Assembly (NCBI GenBank): GCA_018873225.1
Contig: JAEILZ010000001.1
Coordinates: forward strand, 3,286,001 to 3,350,000
DNA: 64,000 nucleotides
Reading direction: 5' to 3'
DNA from: [Phialemoniopsis] sp. UDSM-2020
Lineage: Eukaryota; Ascomycota; Sordariomycetes; Thyridiales; Thyridiaceae
Shown one piece after another: positions 46,890-57,382 of this stretch; within the stretch, counting starts at the first letter, position 1; the number at the start of each line of letters is the position of its first letter. The position numbers and the translations under genes are program-made. Below the pieces are notes generated by a model that was not told the origin of the DNA, made no database searches, and saw only the letters and a list, made by a program, of their open reading frames with translations.

Positions 46890-47462
46890 GGCGACCCTGA
46901 AACCCATTTCAATGGATCCCACATGGGAATGGATGGACCTGGCTATTCCTCCCTCGTCCGAATCCAGATCCAGGCCGCCCTGGCAGCATGACGAAAGCTC
47001 ACGTTTGATTATTCTTGAGCTGGCTCCTCTACAGTTTCGTACTAGACATACTTCTCTGCCCATACCCAATTATCGCGAGCGACAGAGCGACAACTGTCGA
47101 CGCACGAGATCTCTCCGGCCAGCAGCTGCACCGCCAGCTTCAGTGACGCTGTAACCCCGCCCCAGGTATCCTCTCCAACGTACTCTTGGTCTACCTCTCC
47201 ACCCAGGCGCCCAACTCCATCTCCAAGCTCGTGAGATCAAAGCCCCCTTCATCACATGTGGGCCGGCGGTTGTAGAGTGAAAGGTCCGTCTTGACGGCTG
47301 TCGCCGCAATCATTTCTCGTATTCATGAGTATAGGCAAGTCGAGATTGCTCCCAATGCTGACCTACATATACAACCATGGGCCGCTGTCTAACCGTCGAG
47401 TAGAACCAGTAGCCGCCCACCAAATGCAACACTGAAACACACATCTCGACCTGCGCCAAACT

Positions 47463-50400
47463 ATGGAAAACGATCCCTTTGCTCCAGCGCCCACCCAAGA
47501 TGAAGGACGTCTCAAGAAAGGCCGTCTTGCCATGGGGAAGCTCTTCAAGGGTAGCCGAGATCGAAAAGTCTCCAACGAGCAGCGCCAAGGGGAGCTCGAC
47601 GCCTTTCTCCACGGGCCTGGCGACGTTCTACAGGTCAATCATGCCGCTCCACCGCCGTTAGCCAAGCTCGATATCACGAGTGCGACCCGATACCCTAATG
47701 CCTTCAATGTGCAGGACCCTGCGCAGCAAGGGCTTTCCATGCGGCCTCGCACGCATAGCCCGCGGGCAAGACGGCGCAAAGGCCTGGTGGTCCGCTTCGT
47801 GGATACTTTCCCCGAGATCATTGGCGAAGGCGGCGACGAAGCCGAGACGCCAGTGGCCGAGATTGGCATCAGAAAGAGAGGGAAATCTGCCCCGACGGCA
47901 ACCTTACAACGGCCGACAGATCTGGTAGATAAGTCCCGAGCCTACTCGGACATCAGACAGGTGGACAATGAGGAGGACGCATTCAGACCTGGTATGCTCC
48001 GGCGAGCACAAACGGGCTACAGTTCGATTTCAGATGCACCTGAGAGGACCATCCCAGCGGGCCAACCCGCCTCGGCTCCCTTCCTGGACTCGCCAGTCGT
48101 CTCAAAGGACGAGAAGCGAAGATCCTTTATTGAAGTTCACCAGGCGGAGCAGCGCGAGGCAGAGGGTTTGGCTTTCGCACATGCCGTGCGATCTGCTAGC
48201 ATCGGCGCGGAAGAGCAATTGGAGAGCAGGAAGCCGCCGGTCTCGTCCCTCGGAGACTCGCCCCCTTCCAAGAGGGTATCACCGCCACCTATCACAGTTG
48301 ACGAGGCGCCGCCGCGGAGCTCCCTGTCGTCAGAGCCCCCTCAGCATATGCAAAACTCTCCACGAAGACAGGCTGTGCAGCCATCTAACATATCACCTCT
48401 GCCCTCCCCTCAACGTTCCCCGAGACTACCTGGAGCGCAGTTATCGCGGCCCAACCAACCAGACATCCGGCTGAGGATCTCTCCGATGGAGCAAAGTCCG
48501 GCTTCAGTTCAGTCTGCAGCATCCACTTTTAGCCATCCCTTCGGTGTGTCTAGAAATGATAGTAAAGTTTCGGACAGGGGTAACGGCTCACCATCTTCAC
48601 CTCAAAAAGCAGCCCTGGCTGGTGCCAGTGATGATGCTCTTGATGCGTTTATCATGCGTACACGCCACTTGTTCGAACTTTTCCGCCTGCATTCTGAAAG
48701 CGTGATACCGCTGTCCTCCTGCACGTCCGAATTGATGGCACGTGCCGCCTTGTGGTGGTTCTTGAAAGGGCGCATGGCTCTCGAGTCCGCGATCAGGGAG
48801 CGACCTAGCAGCCCACAGGCGCAGAGTGCCATTGAGATGACTCGCCAACAAGCATATGCAGATCTCGCCAAAAGCTACTGGCTTTCAGAAGAGGTCCTCC
48901 CAGAGACTCTGGATGCCAAGCGCACCCCAGTCGACGGTGAGGTGGAGGAAGTCCGCCGCGCAATCACTTCGAATTTACGGAAATTAGCAGGATCAATGCA
49001 AAGGAATGGATTTCTACCAGACGAAGAGGCATTTTTACCTCAGACCATCGACAAGTCTATTTGGATTGAGTATCCCTCCCTCAGCCGAGACGTGGTGGCG
49101 TTGCTCTGGGGCAGTTGGGTTTCCGCGCTGGCATCTTCCCAAACTCTGGTTCCGCCGATGAGTATTCTGGAGGCGCTTCCTCTTGGAGACACTCCGCAAG
49201 CATTCAACTTTGGCCGAATGCCGGCGGAGGTCTTCCTGATGGAGCAAGGCGTTGAATCGCAGAACTTCTATCTGCCTTGTCTTATGTCGATGATACGTCC
49301 ACTAGACCAGGCTGGCTTGGTTCTCGTTCTCTCCAGCCAGGACGGTACGGTTCAGCTTCGGGTCCAGTCAAAGAAGAATAAAGGCTCTACTTGGGATGAC
49401 GTTCGATGGCGAAAAGAAGCTTCCGCTATCGAAATCGGGCTTCCGAGAAATTTAATGCTTGCGATCCGGCTCAACCCGCACGACTTCAAGCTACTTCGGA
49501 GCATGTATGACTTCGGCAACAAGGTTCAGTCGACTTTGTATCCTCTGAGTGACGAGCAACCTATCTTTTCTACCACTCTCAAAGCCTTTCAGTACTTCGA
49601 CCCTGACCCAAGCTCGAGGCAGTTTCCCAAAGAATCCGTGTCGGATTGCCAGATTGGCATTTTTGAACGGATCCACAAAGAGGGAGCTGCGACAGGCCCG
49701 CGCCTCTTTCACAGGGGTTATCGTGTTGCCGTAGTTGCTGGCACAAAGACGAGAACCATGTGCGGTGTGAATCACGCCTATCTTGCACGATCTCCGATTC
49801 AATTTGGGTTCCTGCGAGGTGAGCAGGGAGACCCGGCCTTGCTTCTGGGCTACGAGAATGGGCGTGTCCATGGCAACATGGTTTTGTCTTTCCACGATGA
49901 TGAAGAACGCGTACTGCTACACAGCCTTCTGGTTGGCACAGCATTGCGCACTGGAGAAGAAGTGGTGTCGGAAGTGCCTCTGGTATCTATGACCGTGTCG
50001 AAGAGATACAATGAGCGGAGCGAAGTACCCGTGTTCCAGAAGCTTTCAGCTCAACGAGTCCGGATTGTCAATGCCGCAAGTGGTAACAGCCAGTCCAATG
50101 TTGTACTGGCGGACAGACTTCGCATGATTGTGGAATTCAAGAACGGCTCTATCACCGACCGGATCAATGTTGCCCCTGGAGAGTTTAAAATCAGGCTGAA
50201 CGTCAAGAACGCACAGTCACTGACAGTTTTACGCCAACCACAGCAAGACCTGACTATGGCGGTTGCAGAGGCTCAGGTGGCCCGAGAGCTGCCAGGAGAG
50301 CTCGCTGATGCTCTTGCTCTAATCCAACAATCCCAGACCTGCAGGACCTACGAATTTGCGACCCTGAAAGACCTGCACGCTTTTGAAGCTGCACTGACCG

Positions 50401-50919
50401 GGCACAAGATCCTCTTTGACGGCATCGCTGCCACCTTCGCCATCTCCCGTCGCCGTATGGTGGTACCCATCTACAAGAAGTGGGAGGCTGGGGCAACTCG
50501 TATCCAGCTGGTAGAGCAGGACAACGTCGTCCAGCTTCTTGTCTTCTTTGAAGACTTCCATCACGGCCACTGTATGAGTCTTGTACTCAAGGGTACCGAT
50601 GTGTTCGAGACGTTTGGACGCAGTGGCAAGGCGGGCCTCAAGATTGACGACGCCAAATTCCCGCTGCCGAGAATGGCGGAGAGCGGAGGGCAGACGGACA
50701 ACGATGCCGCCTTTGTATGTCTCGACATGCCAGAGCTTCCGGGAGAGCACGATGACATTACCATTATATTTGACAGTGACAAGGGTGAGTCTTGCAAATT
50801 TCGAGTTTCCCAGTAATATGAGATCTTTGCTGACATGATCGTCTTCTCCAGATCGAGACCAATTTGCGTCGTGTCTACCGGCTCCGGTCAAGGGTTCTCG
50901 TTTCTCCAAAAGGTTCTAG
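47463..50919 (+). CDS. Large conserved-looking fungal protein of unknown function
   Basis: I do not recognise a named family. Exons are 47463-50784 and 50852-50919, giving 1129 aa. The 67-nt intron has GTGAGT, a GCTGAC branch site and TCTCCAG. It joins ...IIFDSDK to DRDQFASCLPAPVKGSRF, which reads like the end of a PH-like domain. Reading through it gives a false stop at 50816. Residues 1-390 are Pro/Ser-rich and probably disordered, with an ordered-looking patch at about 104-125 (KGLVVRFVDTFPEIIGEG). A helical part starts near 393 (FIMRTRHLFELFRLHSES). From about 560 to the end, alternating strands with two or more PH-like segments are likely (inference). No catalytic motif, signal peptide or membrane segment is visible. 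A cell-cortex or signalling scaffold is possible but unproven. Confidence 0.82.
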
Positions 50920-51555
50920 GAGATGGAGCGCGATCACATCGCAAAACGCCGCCGTGTAACCACCACGCGTGGATATGGCTGGAGAGCGGTCATGAGAACT
51001 GCTTCTTAACGAAGCGAACAGAGAAAGAGAAAAGTGGTTCATTGTTGTGTATTGAGCATAGATACCCCGCTGTGCATAGGAAGTCGCGATCTGCGTCAGT
51101 TTCTTCCGTCTTTTTCTGAATCCAGCAACGCCAGCGCATCCTTGGGGACCTGAAAAGCACTTGAGTGAGAGAAACTCGGGAAACAAAGGTAGCCGGTAGT
51201 GGGATCGAGAGCAGCTTTTGATGCCGTCCACTACCGCACCCTGTGGGACGAGGAGGGAATACCCGATTAGCGAACAAGAGAATTGAATATAAGCATCATG
51301 CCTTCATGTCTGGTCTTAATAGAGCCTTGTATTAAATCTAAAGTGGTGTCAATGACAAATTAAGCTGTCCGAGCAGCTCAGGGGTATCTAATCCAGGTCC
51401 AATCCACCGCGCGCTATCCTAAACTCGCCGAATCCAACACAAATATGCTCCCTATACGTACATAACTCACAACGCCTAATAAAGTCTAAGTCTTTGCTTA
51501 GAGAATCGCTGCTTCGTGTATCCATCCACGCAAAGCCACGATACAACCACCTTTC
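50920..51555. other. Convergent intergenic region (3' UTRs)
   Basis: This region lies between two convergent genes. No coding or RNA signal was found. Confidence 0.5.
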
Positions 51556-52855
51556 TCACTCGTCGACCTCGGCGTCGAGCCCGTCGGTGGGCCCGTCCGC
51601 CAGCGCCCGCAGGCCGCTGCGCATCTCGCGCATGCGCTCCCGGTCCAGCCGCCGCGAGTTCTCGAGCATGCCGACCCGCTCCTGCAGCTGCGCGATGCGC
51701 GCGTCGCGCGTCGACAGCGCCGCCTGCGCCATGTCGCGCGTGCGGTAGACGCCGCGCACCCGCAGCGCGTAGGCGTTGAGCTCGGCGCGCACGGCCTCGC
51801 GGACCGGGGAGGAGGCGAGCGAGGGCGGGAGCAGGCGCAGGATCGTCTCGGTGATGGAGTAGTCCTCGTCGCCGTCGGCGGCGGGCGCGGAGGCGACGGT
51901 GCCGGTGGACTGGGTCGGGGTCCCGGGGTGGGTGAGGGCGGAGTCGGAGGGGAGGGGTTTCGGGGTTGTTGTTGCGGGCGTGGGTAGCCCGGTCTGCGCT
52001 CCTGCGCCGCTGCGAGGGCGCACTGGTGTTAGGCCTAGCATGTCGTTGCTCAGAGACTTGGGCTCCGTAGTGAGTTGCCGCGCCGCGCGCTGGGCGCTCT
52101 CGTCGGCTATGGCCGCCATCTCGCGCTCCATGTCCGAGTCTAGGCCGTCCGAGAAGTCCTCGCCGCCGACATCGTCTAGTGACCGCTTGCGCTTCGTCGG
52201 ATGTGGCTCTGGCGCCGGCCGCGCAGCCAGTGCATCACCTACCCGCTGCTGGCTGGGGGAAGCCATACTCTCGTCGTCGACAAACATCGAGTCATCATCG
52301 TCGCTCAACAGCTCCCCTTCCCCACCCGGCCCGCCCCGAAAAGTCCTCTGCTCCTGCGGTCCCCTCGAAGGCGTCGAGGGTACTGCCCCCGAGCGCTGCG
52401 GCTGCTGCCGCGGCGCAGGCGTGGGCGTGGGCGGCGCACCGGGCCCGATGTTCGTGCTGATGCCGCGGTGGGGCTCGGAACGCCCGCCGCCCAGCAGCAG
52501 CGCGGCCTCCTCGCGGCCCTTGGCGTCGTCCTCCCAAAGGAAGAAGCGGCACTGGTCCCTGCGCTCGCGCTGGCAGGTATAGAACCAGCGGCCCTTGTTA
52601 GGACCTTCCTTCTTGGTCTGCAGGCGCAGGGCCGGCAGGCGCGGGGTGCAGTCGCCTAAGATAACAAGCCGTGAGTCAGATAAAGGGGTTGTAACAGAAG
52701 ATGCATATTGAGTTAGTAAACGTACATAACCACTGCTTGTCCTGGAAGAGGCCCGGCTGGCGCGTGGGCGTGCCTCGCGGACCGCCGCCGCCGCTCCGGC
52801 CTCCGCTACGGAAGCCGTAATTGTTTTTGCGCTGCTTGCGCGGGGTTGAGTACAT
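51556..52855 (-). CDS. GRF-type zinc finger protein
   Basis: The GRF finger binds single-stranded nucleic acid in enzymes such as APE2 and topoisomerase III. Here it stands without an enzyme domain, so a DNA- or RNA-associated accessory role is likely (inference). Exons are 52855-52726 and 52655-51556, giving 409 aa. The 70-nt intron (GTACGT, an ACTAAC branch site, TTAG) falls inside the first Cys codon of the finger. The motif reads CDCTPRLPALRL, then GPNKGRWFYTCQ, then QCRFFLWEDDA (about residues 44-90), with all ligands present. The N-terminus is basic and Gly/Arg-rich. The middle is Pro-rich and acidic with a possible nuclear signal (TKRKRS). The C-terminus (about 320-395) looks like a coiled coil (IAQLQERVGMLENSRRLDRE). 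Third-position GC is very high. Confidence 0.87.
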
Positions 52856-53379
52856 GGCTACGAGTCCATACAGAGGTTTGGGGGGTGCGTTGTGCGCAGT
52901 TGACGTGGTATGAAATGATTGCGCGAATATGGGATTGAATAGCTCTATCACAGTGAGTTTCGAATATGGATGATGGTGAGACTTTGGCTGAAGTCATTGC
53001 CGGAAGCTGAAGATCGGTAGTGGGCTGAAGATGTACAGGGTCCACCTGGCGCGGGAGCTAAAGTGTTAATTAAATAGGGGGCTGGGCTCAGATGCCGCGA
53101 AGCCTCACAGAGGCCATGTTATTGAATCTGAGCGTTTCAAAGAGCAACCTGCTTCACATTTGACCTTCTAAAGCTGCAAAGTGACCTGATCTCAAAGAGC
53201 AGTCCAATATCTCGCATCATCAAAAAGTCATTGACCAGGCCTATCTACTCATCTAGAGACGTCGCTCATGATCATCGCTAGAGCCCCTAAGGCCGCCCAG
53301 TACCATACTTCAATTCAGGGGTATACGAAAAGAACATCGCCGTCTAGTTTTACACATGTACATGAAAAAGAATGAGCTA
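52856..53379. other. Intergenic region: GRF gene promoter and ELMO 3' flank
   Basis: Both neighbours are on the minus strand. No additional gene is supported. Confidence 0.5.
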
Positions 53380-55560
53380 CTAGATCTCGTAGTAGTAGTC
53401 CTCGTCCAGTCCATCCCTAGATGGGACCTTGCCCGCACCTGGCGGCGGTCCCGAATAGACGCTCTCGAGGCGCACATTCAGCAGGCGAATCTTGAGCCCG
53501 TATTCGCTGACCAGCGTTACAAGCTTGTTGGTCTCGGCCGTGATGGGAGCCTGGTTCAGCAGCATGAGCAGACCGTCGAGCCACTCCGATGCCAGCGAGT
53601 GGTTCAGCGGGTGCAGCGTCAGGATGGCTTGCTCCGACGCCTCTCCTCCCCTGGCCACTTCGTCTGGGTTTGTGTAGCTGAAAATGGTGATCTTGGTGGT
53701 CGACTTGGTCGAATTTAGTTGATTTCGCATGGTCGAGGCCGTCTCCTCGCTCCGCGCCTCCTCACTGGGCGCCGAGACGTTGGACACCACCGAGCTAATG
53801 GTGCTCAGGTCCACTTTCTCGGTCAAGGCGTCCAGACCAGGGTCCGACGGTAGCTTATCGACAAAGTCGGCATAATGTAGGAATCGCCGGTTATGTGAGA
53901 GTTTTGCGAAACGCCAGCCCTTGGGCTCGTAGAGCCTTCTCTTTTGCAGGCTCTCTTGCCGCTGGTGCTGTTGCTGATCCCTCCGAGGGAGGGGTTTGAA
54001 GAACCAAGAGCCCTGTAAAAGGCATCGTATACGTTGCTCCTTGACGAATTGCAGGGCTTCGTGCTTGAGCTCGTCGCGCACTTGCACCAGATGCTCACCC
54101 CACTGCTCCTCAAAGGAGAGTTCGAGGAGCTCCATCTGCAGCTCTCGGAGCCTAGCGCAGTCGTACTCTTGTAGATCATCCTCGACCTCCAGCACATCCT
54201 TTGTCCTACTTGCCTGGCCCACAACCTGGTCAATGAGGATCCTCACCAGCTCCGCGACCTTCTCAAAATCGTCCCTCTGCCCACCGGTAGCCTTCCAAAG
54301 CCGGAAGAAGGCATGCAGACCGGCGGTGTGGAGTCGCGACCATTGTAAAAGCAGCGGATGGAAGAGCTTATCTAGGTTCTTGGTCCCGTCTAGTCCCTGG
54401 TAGCCCTTGACGTCTTCGAGTTCCGTCCTGTCGACCTCGAAATGGTCGTATAATGTCAACGTGACAGCAAGGCTGGCCCGCGCGATGGGACAGCGCTCAC
54501 TCAGCGGGCTGGCAGACTGTTCTAGTAAGAGCTTTTGGAACCCGTCATCGTTCTTGCGGACGTAGTCCGTCAGATCCATCATGCCCAAGAATCCAGCCTG
54601 CTCAAACTCATTTGCCGGGCTCTCAGTCTCGAAACCCAGACGGCGCCACTTTTCTGGGTTGTGTCTCCTGCTATTCTTCTTGTTTGTGTCGATTTCATCT
54701 CGCAGAGGATTAGCATTGGCATGGTGCCGATCCGGCGCACTCGCTAGATGCAAACCTTTCAGTGCTCTGCGGTGTTCTGGCCGCTCCAGATCTACCCGCA
54801 CGTCCCTCCACTTTCTAAGCAGGATCTTGGTCAGGGATTGGAATTCGAGTAGCGGCTGCGCCATGTCTTGCAGGACAGAGCTCTGCATAAGATTGTAGAC
54901 AGCCTTGATCAGGCCTAGATCTTGTAAGCGCTTGATAAATTTCGACCACTCTTCGCCCGTGCTTTTGCCCGTTGCATTGGTGCTTGCATTTTCGTTGGAG
55001 ACGGCGTCCCGTATGAGTGCGTTGATCAACATAAGGGCGTTGGCGCAGAGGGCGTGGTCGGCCGACTGTAGCTGCTGGATGACGAATTCGAAGAATTGCG
55101 GGTAGACCGCAACAGCGGGTTTCAGCGCACGGAAACCAAATGTGCCAGGGCTTCGCGGAGCGGCGCCGGCGCCAGTGCCAGTGCGAGGACTGGACTGGCT
55201 GTGGCTCACAAGCGCAACCAGAATGCTCATGGCACCACGTAGGATGTTGACAAGGGGGTTCGTCACGATAAGCTCGACAATGCGCTCGACCAAGTCGCCG
55301 GCCGTAGGTCCTTCGAATATGTCCCATCCCATGTCGACCTCCAATAGACGGCTCAAGCTCTGCAACGAGTACGCGACAGTGTTCCCGCCGGTGGTCATGA
55401 TGAGGCGGCGCAGGATCACAAGACCGCCGGAGGAGATGAAGACGTCGGCGAAGGCAGGATCGTTGATCGAAGATTGCAGCTTGAAGACGGCCATCTTTCG
55501 CGCTGCATCCTCGTCGCTGGCGAGGCGCGACAGCAGCGCGGGGATGTCGGCCTGGTCCAT
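53380..55560 (-). CDS. ELMO/CED-12 family protein
   Basis: With a DOCK protein, ELMO forms a guanine-nucleotide exchange factor for Rac. In fungi the pathway controls polarity and actin (Magnaporthe MoElmo1-MoDck1). It is a single exon of 726 aa, almost the length of human ELMO1 (727). An armadillo-like helical N-terminus (about 1-240, IPALLSRLASDEDAARKMAVFKLQ) is followed by the ELMO domain (about 290-500, with GLLGMMDLTDY-like FLGMMDLTDYVRKN). A PH domain comes at about 530-690 (GSWFFKPLPRR; KLSHNRRFLHYADF). The end is acidic and Tyr-rich (DEDYYYEI). A Pro-rich SH3-binding tail like that of animal ELMO is not evident. The start at 55560 is the first ATG of the frame. Confidence 0.88.
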   Translation of the reverse strand: MDQADIPALLSRLASDEDAARKMAVFKLQSSINDPAFADVFISSGGLVILRRLIMTTGGNTVAYSLQSLSRLLEVDMGWDIFEGPTAGDLVERIVELIVTNPLVNILRGAMSILVALVSHSQSSPRTGTGAGAAPRSPGTFGFRALKPAVAVYPQFFEFVIQQLQSADHALCANALMLINALIRDAVSNENASTNATGKSTGEEWSKFIKRLQDLGLIKAVYNLMQSSVLQDMAQPLLEFQSLTKILLRKWRDVRVDLERPEHRRALKGLHLASAPDRHHANANPLRDEIDTNKKNSRRHNPEKWRRLGFETESPANEFEQAGFLGMMDLTDYVRKNDDGFQKLLLEQSASPLSERCPIARASLAVTLTLYDHFEVDRTELEDVKGYQGLDGTKNLDKLFHPLLLQWSRLHTAGLHAFFRLWKATGGQRDDFEKVAELVRILIDQVVGQASRTKDVLEVEDDLQEYDCARLRELQMELLELSFEEQWGEHLVQVRDELKHEALQFVKEQRIRCLLQGSWFFKPLPRRDQQQHQRQESLQKRRLYEPKGWRFAKLSHNRRFLHYADFVDKLPSDPGLDALTEKVDLSTISSVVSNVSAPSEEARSEETASTMRNQLNSTKSTTKITIFSYTNPDEVARGGEASEQAILTLHPLNHSLASEWLDGLLMLLNQAPITAETNKLVTLVSEYGLKIRLLNVRLESVYSGPPPGAGKVPSRDGLDEDYYYEI

Positions 55561-56735
55561 AATGAGGACGGCACGGGGCTGCGACGAGCTTCAGGGGTTG
55601 GTATCTGCGATTCTCGAGGTGGGCGCTCAGAAGGACCGTCGGGGGATACCTGGGTTCAGTGCTTGAAATCGTTCAGAAAGAAGCCCCAGCGTCAGGCCAT
55701 GGACTCGGCCTCTGGATTGTAGGATTGTGGGAAAGCTGGGAGGTAGGCGCGCACATGAGATGTGGAATTGGACAGGACTACTAACGAGGTGGTGAACTAC
55801 AGAATTTCTGGCACTGCAGGACCCTTCAGGGGAGGCGGGCTTGACCGCTTTCGGACATTAACCAAGTCTTGGAGCGCGTAGATTGAGCGCATTGATTTTT
55901 GGTGGCGCACGATCTCAGCGCTGGGACTGGCCCATCCATCCAATGCGATCCGTGCCGTCGCCCGTGCGGGTGGTGCGGAGGGCGGGTCCCGGCCGGGTGC
56001 GCCGCCATTCATCAAGCGACAATGACAACCTACTTACGGTAGAGAAGGGCCTGCTTTCGGAATCTGGCAGTGAGAATGGCCGTTTCTTGCTTTGTAGCCT
56101 TTGGACCTCTCAAATTTTGATGTTTTCCAACCCGACATGATATATTGAATCGTCCGCAAGGCAGGCAACACAACTGTGCAATTCCATGCTTGTTCATTAA
56201 CCTGTTGTTCAACGTTGCGCAATGTAAGCAAACGCCGCCTGAGATAAAAGAGAGTCTGGGCAGTATTTGGACAGAACATGTAACTCTGTTAATTGTCCTA
56301 GCCCCAGCTGGCACGAGTTCTATGATCCCGGTCCTGGATGCACTCAACTCCGGTACAACTATTCCTATGTAAATTGATTATGCCAACCTCGTCGTAGCCA
56401 AACCTTGCGTGTCTCGTTGAGTAAATTAGGTTGTAGAATAATACCTGCCTCGTCGAGACACTGTCTCGAGGCATTACGTAGTGGTGTGCGCTGGAATGCA
56501 AGTCTCGTTGCTCCTTGGGTTACAAGCACATGTCTCACCAGCACTACAGAGTAGATGCGGGGTACAAGTATCCAAAATTAAGGTTGGGCGCAGCTGTGTC
56601 TCTGTGGGGCCTGTCTGATGCACGCTGTGACGCCTCGTTCATTCCAAACCTCCGAGTCGCTGCTCAGAGGCCTCGTGGTTGACAAGGCTGTGAGCCGTTC
56701 ACAACAACAGAGGTCACCTAGCGACAAACCCCACA
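55561..56735. other. Divergent promoter region between the ELMO and cytidine deaminase genes
   Basis: About 1.2 kb. I see nothing beyond expected promoters and leaders. Confidence 0.5.
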
Positions 56736-57382
56736 ATGGCATCAATCCAGACCTATTCGAGCACCAACCCCGCCCAGGTCGAGGCTGCCTGTGCCCAGCA
56801 TGGCTTGACCCAGGATGAGTTCCGCGTACTGCACCGAGAGAGCGTCGCCGCCAAGGAGCTGGCCTACTGCCCCTACAGCAACTTCCAGGTCGGTGCCGTC
56901 CTCCTCACCAACTTTGGCAAATACATCACCGGCGCCAACGTCGAGAACGCCTCGTACCCCGTGGGCACCTGCGCAGAGCGGGTGGCGATGGCAAGGGCCC
57001 GGATGGAGGGTCATCGGGATTTCAAGGCCATCGCCGTCGCCACCAACATCTCACCTCCCGCAAGCCCTTGCGGCATGTGTAGACAATTGTCAGTATCTCT
57101 CTGCAGTTTGCTATCTGTTATGAATCGTCAAAGTATGGTGCCTTGGAGACCAGTTACTAAGTTACAATCAATCGGCAGTATCCGGGAATTCTGCGAGATG
57201 TCGTTTCCCGTCCTCATGTTCGACAAGAACGGCGACTTTATCGTCTTGAAGCTTGAAGAGGTGAATTGCCCGTTGATTTGCCCTTTGATACTATCAACTG
57301 AATTAACACTGCTTAGCTTTTACCCTTGTCCTTTGGGCCTGCCTCGCTAGACCAACCGAGGCATATGCCACGACAGCCATGA
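56736..57382 (+). CDS. CDD1: Cytidine deaminase
   Basis: It hydrolyses cytidine and deoxycytidine to uridine and deoxyuridine in pyrimidine salvage. Exons are 56736-57088, 57179-57260 and 57317-57382, giving 166 aa. Zinc ligands are Cys79 (in VGTCAERVA, with catalytic Glu81) and Cys112 and Cys115 (SPCGMCRQ). The first intron (90 nt) falls inside the Phe codon of CRQFIREF, and the last (56 nt, GTGAAT...GCTTAG) leads to LLPLSFGPASL, the family's C-terminal motif. The final exon adds a short basic tail (DQPRHMPRQP). Reading through the second intron gives a false end at 57350. This is the small tetrameric CDA class. Confidence 0.95.

Larger units (their letters stand above)
44541..47462. other. 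Long divergent intergenic region
   Basis: About 2.9 kb between the ORP and the next plus-strand gene. It holds a GT microsatellite (46863-46889) and a palindrome at 45952-45963. AT-rich parts near 45480-46400 have no coding signal. No tRNA or transposon was recognised. Confidence 0.45.
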
